NCBI RefSeq assembly: GCF_002265625.1
Contig: NZ_NOVE01000001.1
Location: 62,001 to 126,000 of the forward strand
Direction: 5' to 3'
From: Prevotella sp. 885
Lineage (GTDB): Bacteria > Bacteroidota > Bacteroidia > Bacteroidales > Bacteroidaceae
DNA length: 64,000 nt
Positions 44,227 to 52,848 of this stretch are shown in pieces (within the stretch, counting starts at the first letter, position 1; every line of letters starts with the position of its first letter). A program made the translations under genes and the position numbers. A model generated the notes under the pieces. It saw only the letters and a list, made by a program, of their open reading frames with translations. It was not told where the DNA came from and searched no databases.

Positions 44227-45192
44227 GTCTGCTTGTGAATTACAATAAGCTGCGGGTTCCGCGGAGCGGGACCTATATCATGAAACCCACTGCAAGCTGC
44301 GAAGCAGCGCAGCTGTGGGGACATGAGATACTCCCACCCCATATAGTTCCCCGAAGGGGGACTGACGCATCCCGTATGATGTTGAGGATGATAGTCAGTC
44401 CCGCTTCGCGGAACCAAGTTAGGGTGGAGAGGATTGTTTATCCCACAGCTGCGCTCCTTCGGAGCTTGCAGTGGGTTTCTGATGAATACGTGTCCCCTCG
44501 GGACACGGCGCAGTACAAAGTTACGTATTACACGGCTCTGATTGATGTTCTCCTATGGGAGGCTGCGTGGCTACGGCGAGACGCCATAGCCTCCTATGTT
44601 TGCCTTTGCAGCTGTAAATTGCAGTTTATCGGTGAGATTATACATGAGCTTGCCGTAACTAACATAGGAGGCTGTAATTCACAACAGAATAATTCATAAT
44701 CGCAGGCGAAGCCGAGAATAATTCCTAATTCAAAATTCACCGCTCGGCTCTGCCGCTTGCCTAAGCAAGAACTCCTAATTCGGACGCCTTGCCGTCCGAC
44801 ACAATATTTGCATTTCTAACGCTCAATACTGCCAGTTCAGCGCACAACAAAATCTTTGGTGCGAAATTCTTGAGTTTTGAGCGTTTGGAGCCAATATGCT
44901 TATACACAGCATGTTATGCGGTTTTCTGACGAAGCGTTATGAAATCAGACTCACAAACGAGCCGTTTTTTGCTGCAATAGCGCCACTTTTACACTCCAAT
45001 AGTGGCACTTTTATCATGCAATAGTGCCACTTTTACTATCTAATAGTGGCACTATTGGAGTGTAAAAGAGGCTCTATTGTTAAGCATGGGTGCCGTTTGC
45101 ACAGCAAAACATCGTAAAAACAGCAATCTAAATCTCTATAATCAATTTTTATTTTGTAACATGTTTTTACTCTTTGTACGATATTTGCATGG
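44227..45192 (-). repeat. Right arm of the 0.9-kb inverted duplication
   Basis: Reverse complement of 18210-19115, from the GTCTGCTTGTGAATTAC end at 44227 to the TACGATATTTGCATGG end at 45192. It includes R1 copy e and the alternating 22-bp array at about 44975-45080. About 70 bp around 44610-44690 have no match in the left arm and include a second R1 head fragment. The 1.29-kb gap from 44098 to 45389 holds no gene that I can support. Confidence 0.9.
44240..44612 (-). repeat. R1 multi-hairpin repeat, copy e
   Basis: A full H7-to-H1 chain in minus orientation, from the GGTTCCGCGGAGCGGGACC stem at 44255-44273 to the H1 stem near 44569-44590. Confidence 0.9.
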
Positions 45193-45255
45193 TGGATATG
45201 AAGACGTTTTTGACATGAATACGTGTGCTGAGTGGTTACTTCTATAGGGGTGCTG

Positions 45256-45353
45256 CTTGTAAGTTCCCCTAGAAAAGTGTTGTATTTGCTTAAAAGTTCC
45301 CCTAGAAAAGTGTATTGTTTGCTTGTAAGTTCCCCAAGAAAAGTGTACTTTTG
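45256..45353 (+). repeat. Three phased 33-bp repeats at the promoter of the second DUF4143 ATPase gene
   Basis: The word AAGTTCCCC begins at 45261, 45294 and 45327, exactly 33 bp apart, each followed by AGAAAAGTGT. Each unit ends in TTTGC. A minus-strand frame through it would encode repeated YTFLGEL, which is an artefact of the 33-bp period. Confidence 0.9.
45323..45353 (+). promoter_or_regulatory. Promoter of the second DUF4143 ATPase gene, inside the repeats
   Basis: TTG at 45323-45325 and a perfect TACTTTTG at 45346-45353, 20 nt apart; repeat unit three lies exactly between the two boxes. The corresponding spots in units one and two are degenerate (TGTATTTG, ATTGTTTG). Confidence 0.75.
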
Positions 45354-45389
45354 CATTGTAAGTATCTATAAATCATTAATATAACAACA

Positions 45390-46694
45390 ATGGAACGACA
45401 TATCTATAAAAGTCTGAAGTCTTGGAAGGATTCGCCTAACCGTAAACCACTGATATTACAGGGTGCACGTCAGGTAGGAAAGACTTATATACTTAAGGAA
45501 TTCGGGAAAAGAGAGTATGATGATGTTGTATATATCAACTGTGACGATAATGACGATATGAAGGATATGTTTTCTGACTACGACATAAAGCGTATTATCC
45601 GCACTCTCAGTGCCATATCCGGTATTTCAATAAAGCCATCTTCTACGCTAATAATTCTTGATGAGATACAGGAGATAAATCGCGGTCTTTCCTCATTGAA
45701 GTATTTCTGTGAGAAAGCTCCTGAATACCATATTGCTGTTGCAGGTTCATTGCTCGGAATAACACTGCATGAGGGAACGTCGTTCCCCGTAGGAAAAGTG
45801 GATATGCTATATATGTATCCTATGGATTTCGAGGAATATCTCATAGCGATGGGTAAGTCTCAACTTGTGGAGCTGCTACGCGAGAATGATTGGTCAAGTC
45901 TTTCGTCATTGCAGCAGATGCTGACAGAGCTGCTACGCCAGTACTATTTTGTAGGTGGTATGCCGGAGGCTGTCAAGGCATATATTGACCGTGGTGATAT
46001 ATGGGAAGTGCGCTCAATACATACAAAAATAATTGAGGCTTACCGGAATGATATGTCCAAACATGCGCCGCTACAGCAAGTACAACGTATAAACATGGTG
46101 TGGAATTCCATTCCATCACAACTTGCGCGTGATAACAAGAAATTCATATACGGCGCCCTTAAAAAGGGTGCTCGTGCCAATGATTTTGAGATAGCAATAC
46201 AATGGCTCGTCGATTCAGGACTCGTACATAAGGTATATCGTATAAACAAGCCCTCCATACCGCTTAAGTTCTATGAGGATATGTCCGCTTTCAAGCTGTT
46301 TTTACTTGACTGTGGATTGTTAGGAGCATTATCAGAGACACCACCGCAACAGATTCTTATCGGTAACAATGTTTTCGAGGAATATAAAGGAGCTTTCACG
46401 GAAAACTATGTGTTGCAGCAGCTGAAGTCTGTTCCACGTACATTTGTCTACTATTACAGCAATGAAAATTCCACGATGGAGATCGACTTTGTTGTGCAGC
46501 ATGACAATGAAGTAATACCCGTAGAGGTGAAGGCAGAAGAGAATCTTAGGGCAAAATCCTTACGTCAGTTTATTACGGATAACCCAGGTTTGCATGGTCT
46601 ACGTTTCTCAATGTCAGGGTATCGTGAGCAGGAATGGATGACAAATGTGCCTCTATGGGCGGTTAAGTGGACGTTTCCTGAAAATCATAACTGA
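45390..46694 (+). CDS. AAA-type ATPase with C-terminal DUF4143 domain (2)
   Basis: A 434-residue protein. Walker A is GARQVGKT (25-32), Walker B LIILDEIQEI, and AVAGSLLGI gives the sensor. The C-terminal DUF4143 domain keeps a complete PD-(D/E)xK-like motif: an Asp in STMEIDFVV and the ExK in IPVEVKAEEN. So this copy could be an active nuclease, unlike the one at 21921. It belongs to a different subgroup from that protein, sharing little beyond motifs. Codon choice is more A/T-rich than in neighbouring core genes, which suggests lateral acquisition. The 3' end lies 16 nt from the next gene. Confidence 0.88.
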   Translation: MERHIYKSLKSWKDSPNRKPLILQGARQVGKTYILKEFGKREYDDVVYINCDDNDDMKDMFSDYDIKRIIRTLSAISGISIKPSSTLIILDEIQEINRGLSSLKYFCEKAPEYHIAVAGSLLGITLHEGTSFPVGKVDMLYMYPMDFEEYLIAMGKSQLVELLRENDWSSLSSLQQMLTELLRQYYFVGGMPEAVKAYIDRGDIWEVRSIHTKIIEAYRNDMSKHAPLQQVQRINMVWNSIPSQLARDNKKFIYGALKKGARANDFEIAIQWLVDSGLVHKVYRINKPSIPLKFYEDMSAFKLFLLDCGLLGALSETPPQQILIGNNVFEEYKGAFTENYVLQQLKSVPRTFVYYYSNENSTMEIDFVVQHDNEVIPVEVKAEENLRAKSLRQFITDNPGLHGLRFSMSGYREQEWMTNVPLWAVKWTFPENHN

Positions 46695-46710
46695 TTTACA
46701 TTAGTCTGAT

Positions 46711-48417
46711 ATGAACTTTACTTCCAATAAGATAAATCCGGCGGTTTGGGGCACTTACATTGTGCTGCTGATGCTGCCCGAGCTGCTGATGCTCAACACC
46801 AAGACGTGGTGGGATGCGCCGGTGGCTATAGTTTTTAATATTCTCTTCTATGGCGTTTTCGCTTGGCTGCTCTGCGGCTTGGCTTCGCTGACGGGACGAA
46901 GGACGGAGCGGGCATTGCATGTGGCGTTGCAGGCTGTCATGGCTGCATATAGCCTCAGCAATGTGTTTATGCTTGTAATGTTTAACCGTCATTGGGATGC
47001 CTATTCCTGGCAGTTCCTCTGCGAGACCAACAGACGCGAAAGCTCCGAGTTCGTTTCTTCCTACGTCCTCTCGCTCCCCACTCTCGTTATCCTCGCGGTA
47101 TACGTGGCGCTGTTCGTGGCGGAGGTTATGGTGGGGCGCCGTGTGAAAGGCTGGCGTCTCTTTCCGAAGCGTAGGTTGTGGGCTGTGGCAGCTGGCTTCA
47201 CAGGCGTGGTGATGATCGGGCAGACAGTATTCTTCGGTCCTGACGTTCAAGCCAACTACGACCGCGTGGCTAAATACCGTTCGCCGATAAAGCGTAATGC
47301 CATGTGGAACATCTGGCAGTCAGCGCTAACATACGCGGGCTTCCGCGACGAGTTTGCGCGTTGCGCACGGTCGCTGCAGGCTTATAAGGAGAAAGTGTGG
47401 TGCAGCGAGCGCGAGGCTGACTTCGTGATGATAGTAGGCGAATCGTTCAATCGGCACATGAGCAATCTCTACGACGGCAAGTACAACACCAACCCGCGGC
47501 TGAAGGCTCTCAGTAAGCAGGGCAGCCTCTTTCTGTTCAACGATGTGGTGGCGTCGGACAACGGCACCACGCAGAACTTCAAGCAGTTTCTCTCTCCCGT
47601 GGCTGTCGGCGACGGCCGCAGCTGGTGCGACGCCCCACTCTTCCCCTTCCTGCTCCGTCGCTGCGGATATAACGTGGTGTTCTACAGCAATCAGTATGCT
47701 GGTATGGAGATGGACAAGGAGTTTAATGCTTCGATGGGATTCTTCAACGCTCCGGGCATCGGTCCTTATCTCTTCGACCATCACAACACGTGCACTTACA
47801 AGTATGACATGCAGCTCGTCGATGCCTATCGTGCCAACCGCCACGACATAGAGGCTCCAAAGCGCAACTTCATAATCTTCCATCTTTACGGACAGCATGC
47901 CGCTTACGGCGAGCGCCATCCGGCTGACTTCGCCAAGTTCGGTGTGAGGAGCGTGAAGAGCAAGTTGAGGCTCAGCGACGAGCAGCGTGGCGTGGTGGCA
48001 GACTATCTGAACGCCACGCTTTACAACGACTACGTGGTGGACAGCATCATCCGCATGTTCTCGGACCGCAATGCCGTCGTGCTCTATTTCTCCGACCACG
48101 GCGAGGAGGTGTATGACTTTCGTCTGCAGCAGGGTCGCACCGACCTTAAGACGGACGTTCCTCGTGCCCTGCATTCGCAGCTCGACATCCCCTTCATGAT
48201 ATACGTCTCGCCGCGCTATGCCGCCACTCATCCGCAGCAGGTGGAGAGGATTAAACGCTCCCTCGACCGTCCCTTCATGACGGACAATCTCTCGCAAGTG
48301 ATATTCGATTTGCTCGGGGTCCGCACATCTTACTACAGGCCGGCACGCAGCGTCATAAATGACGCGTATCGCCCGCAGAAGCAGCGTATACTGCAGGTGG
48401 GAAGGGTGTATGATTGA
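46711..48417 (+). CDS. Phosphoethanolamine transferase (EptA-like, sulfatase fold)
   Basis: 568 residues. Five membrane helices fill residues 10-180; the rest is a periplasmic alkaline-phosphatase/sulfatase domain. The metal site starts at VMIVGESFNRHM, followed by the nucleophile Thr in SDNGTTQNF, and continues to LYFSDHGEEVYDF. Such enzymes move phosphoethanolamine from phosphatidylethanolamine to lipid A or glycan. In Bacteroidetes this commonly modifies lipid A and affects cationic peptide resistance. The start codon follows the ATPase stop by 16 nt, but the two roles seem unrelated. Confidence 0.88.
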   Translation: MNFTSNKINPAVWGTYIVLLMLPELLMLNTKTWWDAPVAIVFNILFYGVFAWLLCGLASLTGRRTERALHVALQAVMAAYSLSNVFMLVMFNRHWDAYSWQFLCETNRRESSEFVSSYVLSLPTLVILAVYVALFVAEVMVGRRVKGWRLFPKRRLWAVAAGFTGVVMIGQTVFFGPDVQANYDRVAKYRSPIKRNAMWNIWQSALTYAGFRDEFARCARSLQAYKEKVWCSEREADFVMIVGESFNRHMSNLYDGKYNTNPRLKALSKQGSLFLFNDVVASDNGTTQNFKQFLSPVAVGDGRSWCDAPLFPFLLRRCGYNVVFYSNQYAGMEMDKEFNASMGFFNAPGIGPYLFDHHNTCTYKYDMQLVDAYRANRHDIEAPKRNFIIFHLYGQHAAYGERHPADFAKFGVRSVKSKLRLSDEQRGVVADYLNATLYNDYVVDSIIRMFSDRNAVVLYFSDHGEEVYDFRLQQGRTDLKTDVPRALHSQLDIPFMIYVSPRYAATHPQQVERIKRSLDRPFMTDNLSQVIFDLLGVRTSYYRPARSVINDAYRPQKQRILQVGRVYD

Positions 48418-48469
48418 GAGAAGAGAGGGATGTGGTAAATGCAGTTTATTGCTGAGATGCATAAATGAG

Positions 48470-48505
48470 ATAGCCTCCTATGTTAGCCTTGTCTGCTGTA
48501 ATTTA
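48470..48505 (-). repeat. R1 head fragment
   Basis: ATAGCCTCCTATGTTAGCC then TTGTCTGCTGTAATTT: the flank of H1 in reverse orientation without the hairpin chain. Confidence 0.65.
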
Positions 48506-48539
48506 ACCCAAATCCTTCAATTTTTGTTGCAAAATTCTG

Positions 48540-48570
48540 TTTGCCAACTAAAGAAAATTCTCTAAATTTG
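48540..48570 (+). promoter_or_regulatory. Promoter of the gene at 48622
   Basis: TTTG at 48540-48543 and TAAATTTG at 48563-48570, 19 nt apart. Confidence 0.75.
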
Positions 48571-48621
48571 CTTCTGTATAACTCATGCCAGATTATATGC
48601 TGGCATAACAACAGAAAAGAA

Positions 48622-49215
48622 ATGAATACTCTACGATTATTTTTGCTGATGGCAGTCATGATGTGCTCACTTGCCGTCAACGCACAAGACGCTATCGCCA
48701 ATGACGACAGCACAACCACTACTTCAACGGTATTGGAAAACTTTGGCTCTGAAACTATGTGCGAGAGTTTAACTTTTCAGCAACATAACGACAGCCTATT
48801 ATCAGATGCTGAGTTGCTAAAAAGTATTGACAAAGGCTCTTCAGCTAAAAGGTTGAGGAAAGCAAAAATAATGAAGTGGACGGCTTGGATAGGCGGAAGC
48901 GTATTTTTTGTAGCCAGTGCATTTTGCTTACTTGGTACTGCTTACTTCTATGCATTAGATCCTACGGAAATTAATTATTATTTCGCCATAGGAGCAGCGG
49001 CATTCTTCGTAGCTAGTGTGGCATGGACCACATCTTTCCTTGTAGCAGCCCATCATCAAAAGAAAATGGCTCTTTCGGCCAACACCTCCACTCCACTCAT
49101 GCAATTCAATATCACCAAAGGCAAGAATTCCGCTGTCTATGCCAACATCAACATGCTCAACGACAATATGACAAACAGAAAAGCATTAGGCCTCGGCTTT
49201 AACTTCAGATTCTAA
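48622..49215 (+). CDS. Small membrane/envelope protein, function unknown
   Basis: 197 residues from ATG 48622, chosen because the promoter lies at 48540-48570 and a signal peptide follows (MNTLRLFLLMAVMMCSLAVNAQ). A polar, helical stretch with several Ser/Asp (residues 22-80) precedes two membrane helices (about 86-109 and 118-142). The tail ends GLGFNFRF, an outer-membrane-like final strand, but there are too few strands for a barrel. No family is recognised. A+T-rich codons suggest a more recent arrival than its neighbours. Single gene, closed by a bidirectional terminator. Confidence 0.7.
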   Translation: MNTLRLFLLMAVMMCSLAVNAQDAIANDDSTTTTSTVLENFGSETMCESLTFQQHNDSLLSDAELLKSIDKGSSAKRLRKAKIMKWTAWIGGSVFFVASAFCLLGTAYFYALDPTEINYYFAIGAAAFFVASVAWTTSFLVAAHHQKKMALSANTSTPLMQFNITKGKNSAVYANINMLNDNMTNRKALGLGFNFRF

Positions 49216-49244
49216 ACCCAAATCGCTGCTTTACCTCACAAAAA

Positions 49245-49316
49245 AACGGAGCTACAAGTCTGAAGCTTTTCCTTTAAGAAAAAACTCCTGACTTGTAGCT
49301 CCGTTATATGTTTTTT
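49245..49316. terminator. Bidirectional terminator between convergent genes
   Basis: AACGGAGCTACAAGTC pairs perfectly with GACTTGTAGCTCCGTT (49290-49305). A run precedes on the left and T run follows on the right, so it serves both the 48622 gene and the GH92 gene. Confidence 0.9.
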
Positions 49317-49330
49317 AGCCTATTCTGAGC

Positions 49331-51586
49331 CTACTTGAGCTTCATTTCTAGGTTCTTGCCCTCCACGAGCTGCTTGTGTGAGATGCGGAAAGAAGAGAGC
49401 TTCTTGCCTCCGATGGTCATCTCCTTGATGTAAGTCTGATCAGCCGACTTGCGGTCTGTGGTGATGGTTATGTCACCGTTAGGATAGAAGCGCGGGTCGA
49501 GATGGAGCGTCACCTTGTCGAACACCGGTGTGGTGAGCGTATAGTAAGGCGAACCGGGGTTGTCCGGATAGAGACCCATCATAGAGAAGATTGCCCATGA
49601 CGACATTGTGCCGGTGTCCTCGTTGCCGGGAATGCCGTCCGGCTTGTCTGTGTAATACTTCTTGAGAAGGTCGCTGACGGTCTTCTGCGTGCGCCATTCC
49701 TCACCCTTGAAGTAAGAGAAGAGGTAGGGGTAAGCGATGTCAGGCTCGTTGGCAGGGTCGTACAGACCCTTGTCGAACACCATCTGCAGCTTATCCACGA
49801 ACTTCTTCTGACCGCCCATCAGCTTGGCAAGTCCGGTTACGTCGTGGGGCACATAGAACGTATAGTTCCATGCCGAGCCTTCGTGGAAGCCTGGACAGTT
49901 CTCGAAGTTGGCGCCAGCCTCAGGATTGAAGGGAGTGAGGAACGATCCGTCCATGTTGATGGGACGCAGCGTGCCGCTCTCCTTTGAGTAGTAGTGGCGG
50001 TAGCCGAGCGAGCGCTGACGGAATAGCTTGGCGTCGCTCTTGTGTCCGAGTTCGCCAGCAAGGATAGAGAGGGCGTTGTCAGCGAGATAATATTCCAGAG
50101 CGTGCGACACGGAATTGTCGCCAGACATGTCGGCAGCATAGAAGCCGAGGGGTACGTATCCCTTGCTGACGTACGGGTCGATGTCGGGACGCATGCGGTT
50201 TTCCTTGCCCGGCAATGTGGCAGATGTGCGGAACGCCTTGTAAGCCGTCTCGATGTCGAATCCGCGCAGACCACGCATATAAGCGTCAGCTATATAAGGG
50301 ATGGCAGGGTCGCCCTCCATTGTCCATGTCTCGCGAGAGAAAAGCTCCCATTTCGGCATCCATCCCCACTCACGATACATGTCAATCATTGAGTTGATCA
50401 TCTCCACCTGACGGTCAGGATAGAGCAATGTCTCGAGCTGCGAGAGGTTGCGGTAAGTGTCCCAGAGAGAGAATACGGTGTAGCGGTTGCCGCTTGTCTT
50501 GCCGTTCTCAGACGATTCCATCTTAGGATATTCGCCGTTTACGTCCTGAAGGATGGTGGGATGAATCTGCGAGTGATAGAGAGCCGTATAGAACACGCGG
50601 CGCTGCTCCTCGGTGCCGCCCTCCACGGTTACCTTGTCGAGTGTGCTTGCCCACTGGTCGTGAGCCTCCTTGGCAGTAGCGTCGAAGTTGAAACCCTTCT
50701 GCTCCTTGTCAAGGTTTTCGCGAGCGTTGGCTATGGACACGAAGCTCACGCCTACCTGCACCTCCACCTGTTCGCCTTCCTCACAGTCGTAGGTCATATA
50801 GTAGCCGATGTCGTTGCCAGCCATGTCGCGTCCGTAGCCGGGATAGAGCTTATACTTGCCCTGATATTCGTCCCACTGCTTCTGCGCGTTGCCGAAGTCG
50901 GGCTGCTTCTTCCACATACCGTATGCAGCCGGTTTCTTGTTTACGCGTACCACGAAGTACATCGGGAAGACAGCCTGCGGGTTGTAGCAGAACGTGCCGA
51001 GCATACGAGTGCCCTCAAACTCCGTGTCGCTGACGCGGCGCAATGATGCTCCCACCTCGTTGGTAAGGCCGTTGCCAAGATTGAAGAGCAGGTTGCCCTT
51101 GCCCTTTGGGAAGGTGTAGCGCTCGATGGAAGAGCGTGTTGTGGCAGTCACCTCTGTGCGGATGCCGTACTTGGTGAGGATGGTGCTGTAATATCCGGGT
51201 CGTGCGGTCTCGTCCTTATATTCAGATCCGTACGAACGATAGTCGACGTTCAGCTCGCCCATTGTGGGCATGGTGAGCAGCGTGCCCATCTCAGGACAGC
51301 CTACGCCGCTGAGCGTGACGTGAGCGAAACCGGTGAAATACTTGTTGTTATATTCGTATACCGCCGACCACCAGCGCTTGTCCTTGTCGTCCTGGTTGAG
51401 GTCAGAGCCCATAACATTGAACGGCACGACGGACATCAGACCGTGCGGCATGATGGCACCAGGATTGCAGATGGAGAAATTGGTGGTTCCGATAAAGGGG
51501 TCGACATAGTCGACATTGTCCTTTGCCCCGGCGCCGAGTACGGACATAAAAGCGGCGGCGAGGAAGATATGTCTTAGCTTATTCAT
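49331..51586 (-). CDS. GH92 family alpha-mannosidase, secreted
   Basis: 751 residues from ATG 51586; the longer frame starts inside the promoter. Signal peptide IFLAAAFMSVLGAGA. The mature protein begins VDYVDPFIGTTNFSICNPGA, the standard GH92 opening, and has the family motifs GFAHVTLSGVGCPEMG, YTVFSLWDTYRNLSQL and GNEDTGTMSSW (acid/base and calcium region). GH92 enzymes are calcium-dependent exo-mannosidases that trim alpha-linked mannose, often from host N-glycans or yeast mannan. It has no SusC/SusD partner nearby. Confidence 0.95.
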   Translation of the reverse strand: MNKLRHIFLAAAFMSVLGAGAKDNVDYVDPFIGTTNFSICNPGAIMPHGLMSVVPFNVMGSDLNQDDKDKRWWSAVYEYNNKYFTGFAHVTLSGVGCPEMGTLLTMPTMGELNVDYRSYGSEYKDETARPGYYSTILTKYGIRTEVTATTRSSIERYTFPKGKGNLLFNLGNGLTNEVGASLRRVSDTEFEGTRMLGTFCYNPQAVFPMYFVVRVNKKPAAYGMWKKQPDFGNAQKQWDEYQGKYKLYPGYGRDMAGNDIGYYMTYDCEEGEQVEVQVGVSFVSIANARENLDKEQKGFNFDATAKEAHDQWASTLDKVTVEGGTEEQRRVFYTALYHSQIHPTILQDVNGEYPKMESSENGKTSGNRYTVFSLWDTYRNLSQLETLLYPDRQVEMINSMIDMYREWGWMPKWELFSRETWTMEGDPAIPYIADAYMRGLRGFDIETAYKAFRTSATLPGKENRMRPDIDPYVSKGYVPLGFYAADMSGDNSVSHALEYYLADNALSILAGELGHKSDAKLFRQRSLGYRHYYSKESGTLRPINMDGSFLTPFNPEAGANFENCPGFHEGSAWNYTFYVPHDVTGLAKLMGGQKKFVDKLQMVFDKGLYDPANEPDIAYPYLFSYFKGEEWRTQKTVSDLLKKYYTDKPDGIPGNEDTGTMSSWAIFSMMGLYPDNPGSPYYTLTTPVFDKVTLHLDPRFYPNGDITITTDRKSADQTYIKEMTIGGKKLSSFRISHKQLVEGKNLEMKLK

Positions 51587-51625
51587 AAGATAAATTGTGT
51601 AATAGTAGATATGCTTATTTAGTTG

Positions 51626-51656
51626 CAAAAATAAAAATTATAGCTGAGATATGCAA
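51626..51656 (-). promoter_or_regulatory. Promoter of the GH92 gene
   Basis: Minus-strand TATTTTTG at 51626-51633 with TTG at 51654-51656, 20 nt apart. Divergent from the OmpA promoter. Confidence 0.7.
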
Positions 51657-51738
51657 ATGTCGAGTTAAAATAAATTAAAGTGATTCAACATTTTGCCTAA
51701 TACTTCGTTATTGTAGATGAGGCTACAACTTAAAATGC

Positions 51739-51746
51739 TAACTTTG
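51739..51746 (+). promoter_or_regulatory. -7 promoter box TAACTTTG of the OmpA lipoprotein gene
   Basis: Perfect consensus, 75 nt before the start codon. The nearest TTG is 25 nt upstream (51711-51713), longer than usual. Confidence 0.65.
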
Positions 51747-51821
51747 CAGCACTGTTTTGTGTTAAAGTGCTAACTCTATAGCTTAAATTAAAATAGATAT
51801 AACAACAAAAAAACGAAAGAT

Positions 51822-52676
51822 ATGAAAAAAGGAAACGTATTTGCAATCGCAATGATGGCTGGCTTGCTGACATTCACAAGCTGCGCCAGCAAGAAGGATC
51901 TCGACAACTGTCGCCTTGAGAACAGAGAGTTGACCGGCAACTATCAGGACGCCAAGGAGCAGCTCGCAGCTTCCAAGGCTCGTGTGGCTTCTCTTGAGGA
52001 GCAGCTCGCTCAGGCTAAGCAGGCTTACGCTTCGCTGCAGGGTTCGCTCGACAAGAGTCTGACCAACGCCAGCGCCAATAACGTAAACATTTCGAAGCTC
52101 GTCGACCAGATCAACGAGTCGAACCAGTACATCCGTCACCTTGTAGAGGTGAAGTCGAAGAGCGACTCTCTGAACATGGTGCTCACCAACAACCTCACAC
52201 GCTCTCTGAGCAAGGAGGAGATGAAGGAAGTGGACGTTCAGGTTCTCAAGGGTGTTGTCTACATCTCGCTTGCTGACAACATGCTCTACAAGAGCGGCTC
52301 TTACGAGATCAACGAGCGTGCTGCCGAGACTCTGAGCAAGATTGCCAAGATCATCACTGACTACAAGGACTATGAGGTTCTCATTGAGGGTAATACCGAC
52401 AACGTGCCTGTAAACACAAGCGCTGCCTCTATGAAGAACATCCGCAACAACTGGGACCTCTCAGCTCTGCGTGCTTCCAGCGTGGTTCAGGCTCTCCAGA
52501 ACCAGTACGGTGTAGACCCGAAGCGTCTCACAGCAGGTGGTCGTGGCGAGTATAACCCTGTAACAACCAACTCTACAGAGGTGGGCAAGCAGCGCAACCG
52601 CCGCACCCAGATCATCATCACTCCGAAGCTCGACCAGTTTATGGACCTCCTCGACAAGGCTCCTGAAAACGAGTAA
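51822..52676 (+). CDS. OmpA-family lipoprotein
   Basis: 284 residues. The lipobox TFTSC places the lipidated Cys at 21. Residues 28-110 form a coiled coil (QLAASKARVASLEEQLAQAKQ). The C-terminal OmpA/Pal domain (about 150-272) holds the peptidoglycan-binding signature: VLIEGNTDNVPV, then NNWDLSALRASSVVQAL and NRRTQIIITP. The protein tethers the outer membrane to the cell wall. Single gene with its own promoter, followed by the CTAG array and a terminator. Confidence 0.92.
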   Translation: MKKGNVFAIAMMAGLLTFTSCASKKDLDNCRLENRELTGNYQDAKEQLAASKARVASLEEQLAQAKQAYASLQGSLDKSLTNASANNVNISKLVDQINESNQYIRHLVEVKSKSDSLNMVLTNNLTRSLSKEEMKEVDVQVLKGVVYISLADNMLYKSGSYEINERAAETLSKIAKIITDYKDYEVLIEGNTDNVPVNTSAASMKNIRNNWDLSALRASSVVQALQNQYGVDPKRLTAGGRGEYNPVTTNSTEVGKQRNRRTQIIITPKLDQFMDLLDKAPENE

Positions 52677-52681
52677 GAGCT

Positions 52682-52745
52682 CTCTAGCTTTTCTAGGCAT
52701 TCTAGAGTCTCTAGCCCTTCTAGAATCTCTAGAACGCCTAGCCCC
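52682..52745. repeat. 9-bp CTAG tandem array
   Basis: CTAG occurs at 52684, 52693, 52702, 52711, 52720, 52729 and 52738, always 9 bp apart; neighbours are mostly TTCTAGAn or CTCTAGnC. On the minus strand it would read as a Leu-Glu-x repeat, an artefact. It lies between the OmpA stop and the terminator. Confidence 0.9.
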
Positions 52746-52755
52746 CTAAACATAA

Positions 52756-52805
52756 TGTGCCCAGCCTAAGCCCCTGACGGAGCTTAAGCTGGGCACACTT
52801 TTTTT
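52756..52805. terminator. Terminator between ompA-like gene and dusB
   Basis: TGTGCCCAGC pairs with GCTGGGCACA, with an inner TAAGC/GCTTA stem, then a run of T. It lies between convergent genes. Confidence 0.88.
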
Positions 52806-52848
52806 CTGCAGGCTTTCTTTTGGCAGAGCCTCCTCTCAGCAGCGCCTC

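Noticed and set aside
45256-45353. 33-bp repeats as a CRISPR array
   Set aside because: The units are contiguous with no unique spacers, there are only three, and no cas gene is near.
45036-45356. Minus-strand frame with repeated YTFLGEL
   Set aside because: It is a by-product of the 33-bp DNA repeats, which are a multiple of three; it runs against the ATPase promoter and has no homologous context.
52487-52753. Minus-strand frame with Leu-Glu-x repeats
   Set aside because: It comes from the 9-bp CTAG array and the antisense of the OmpA gene.
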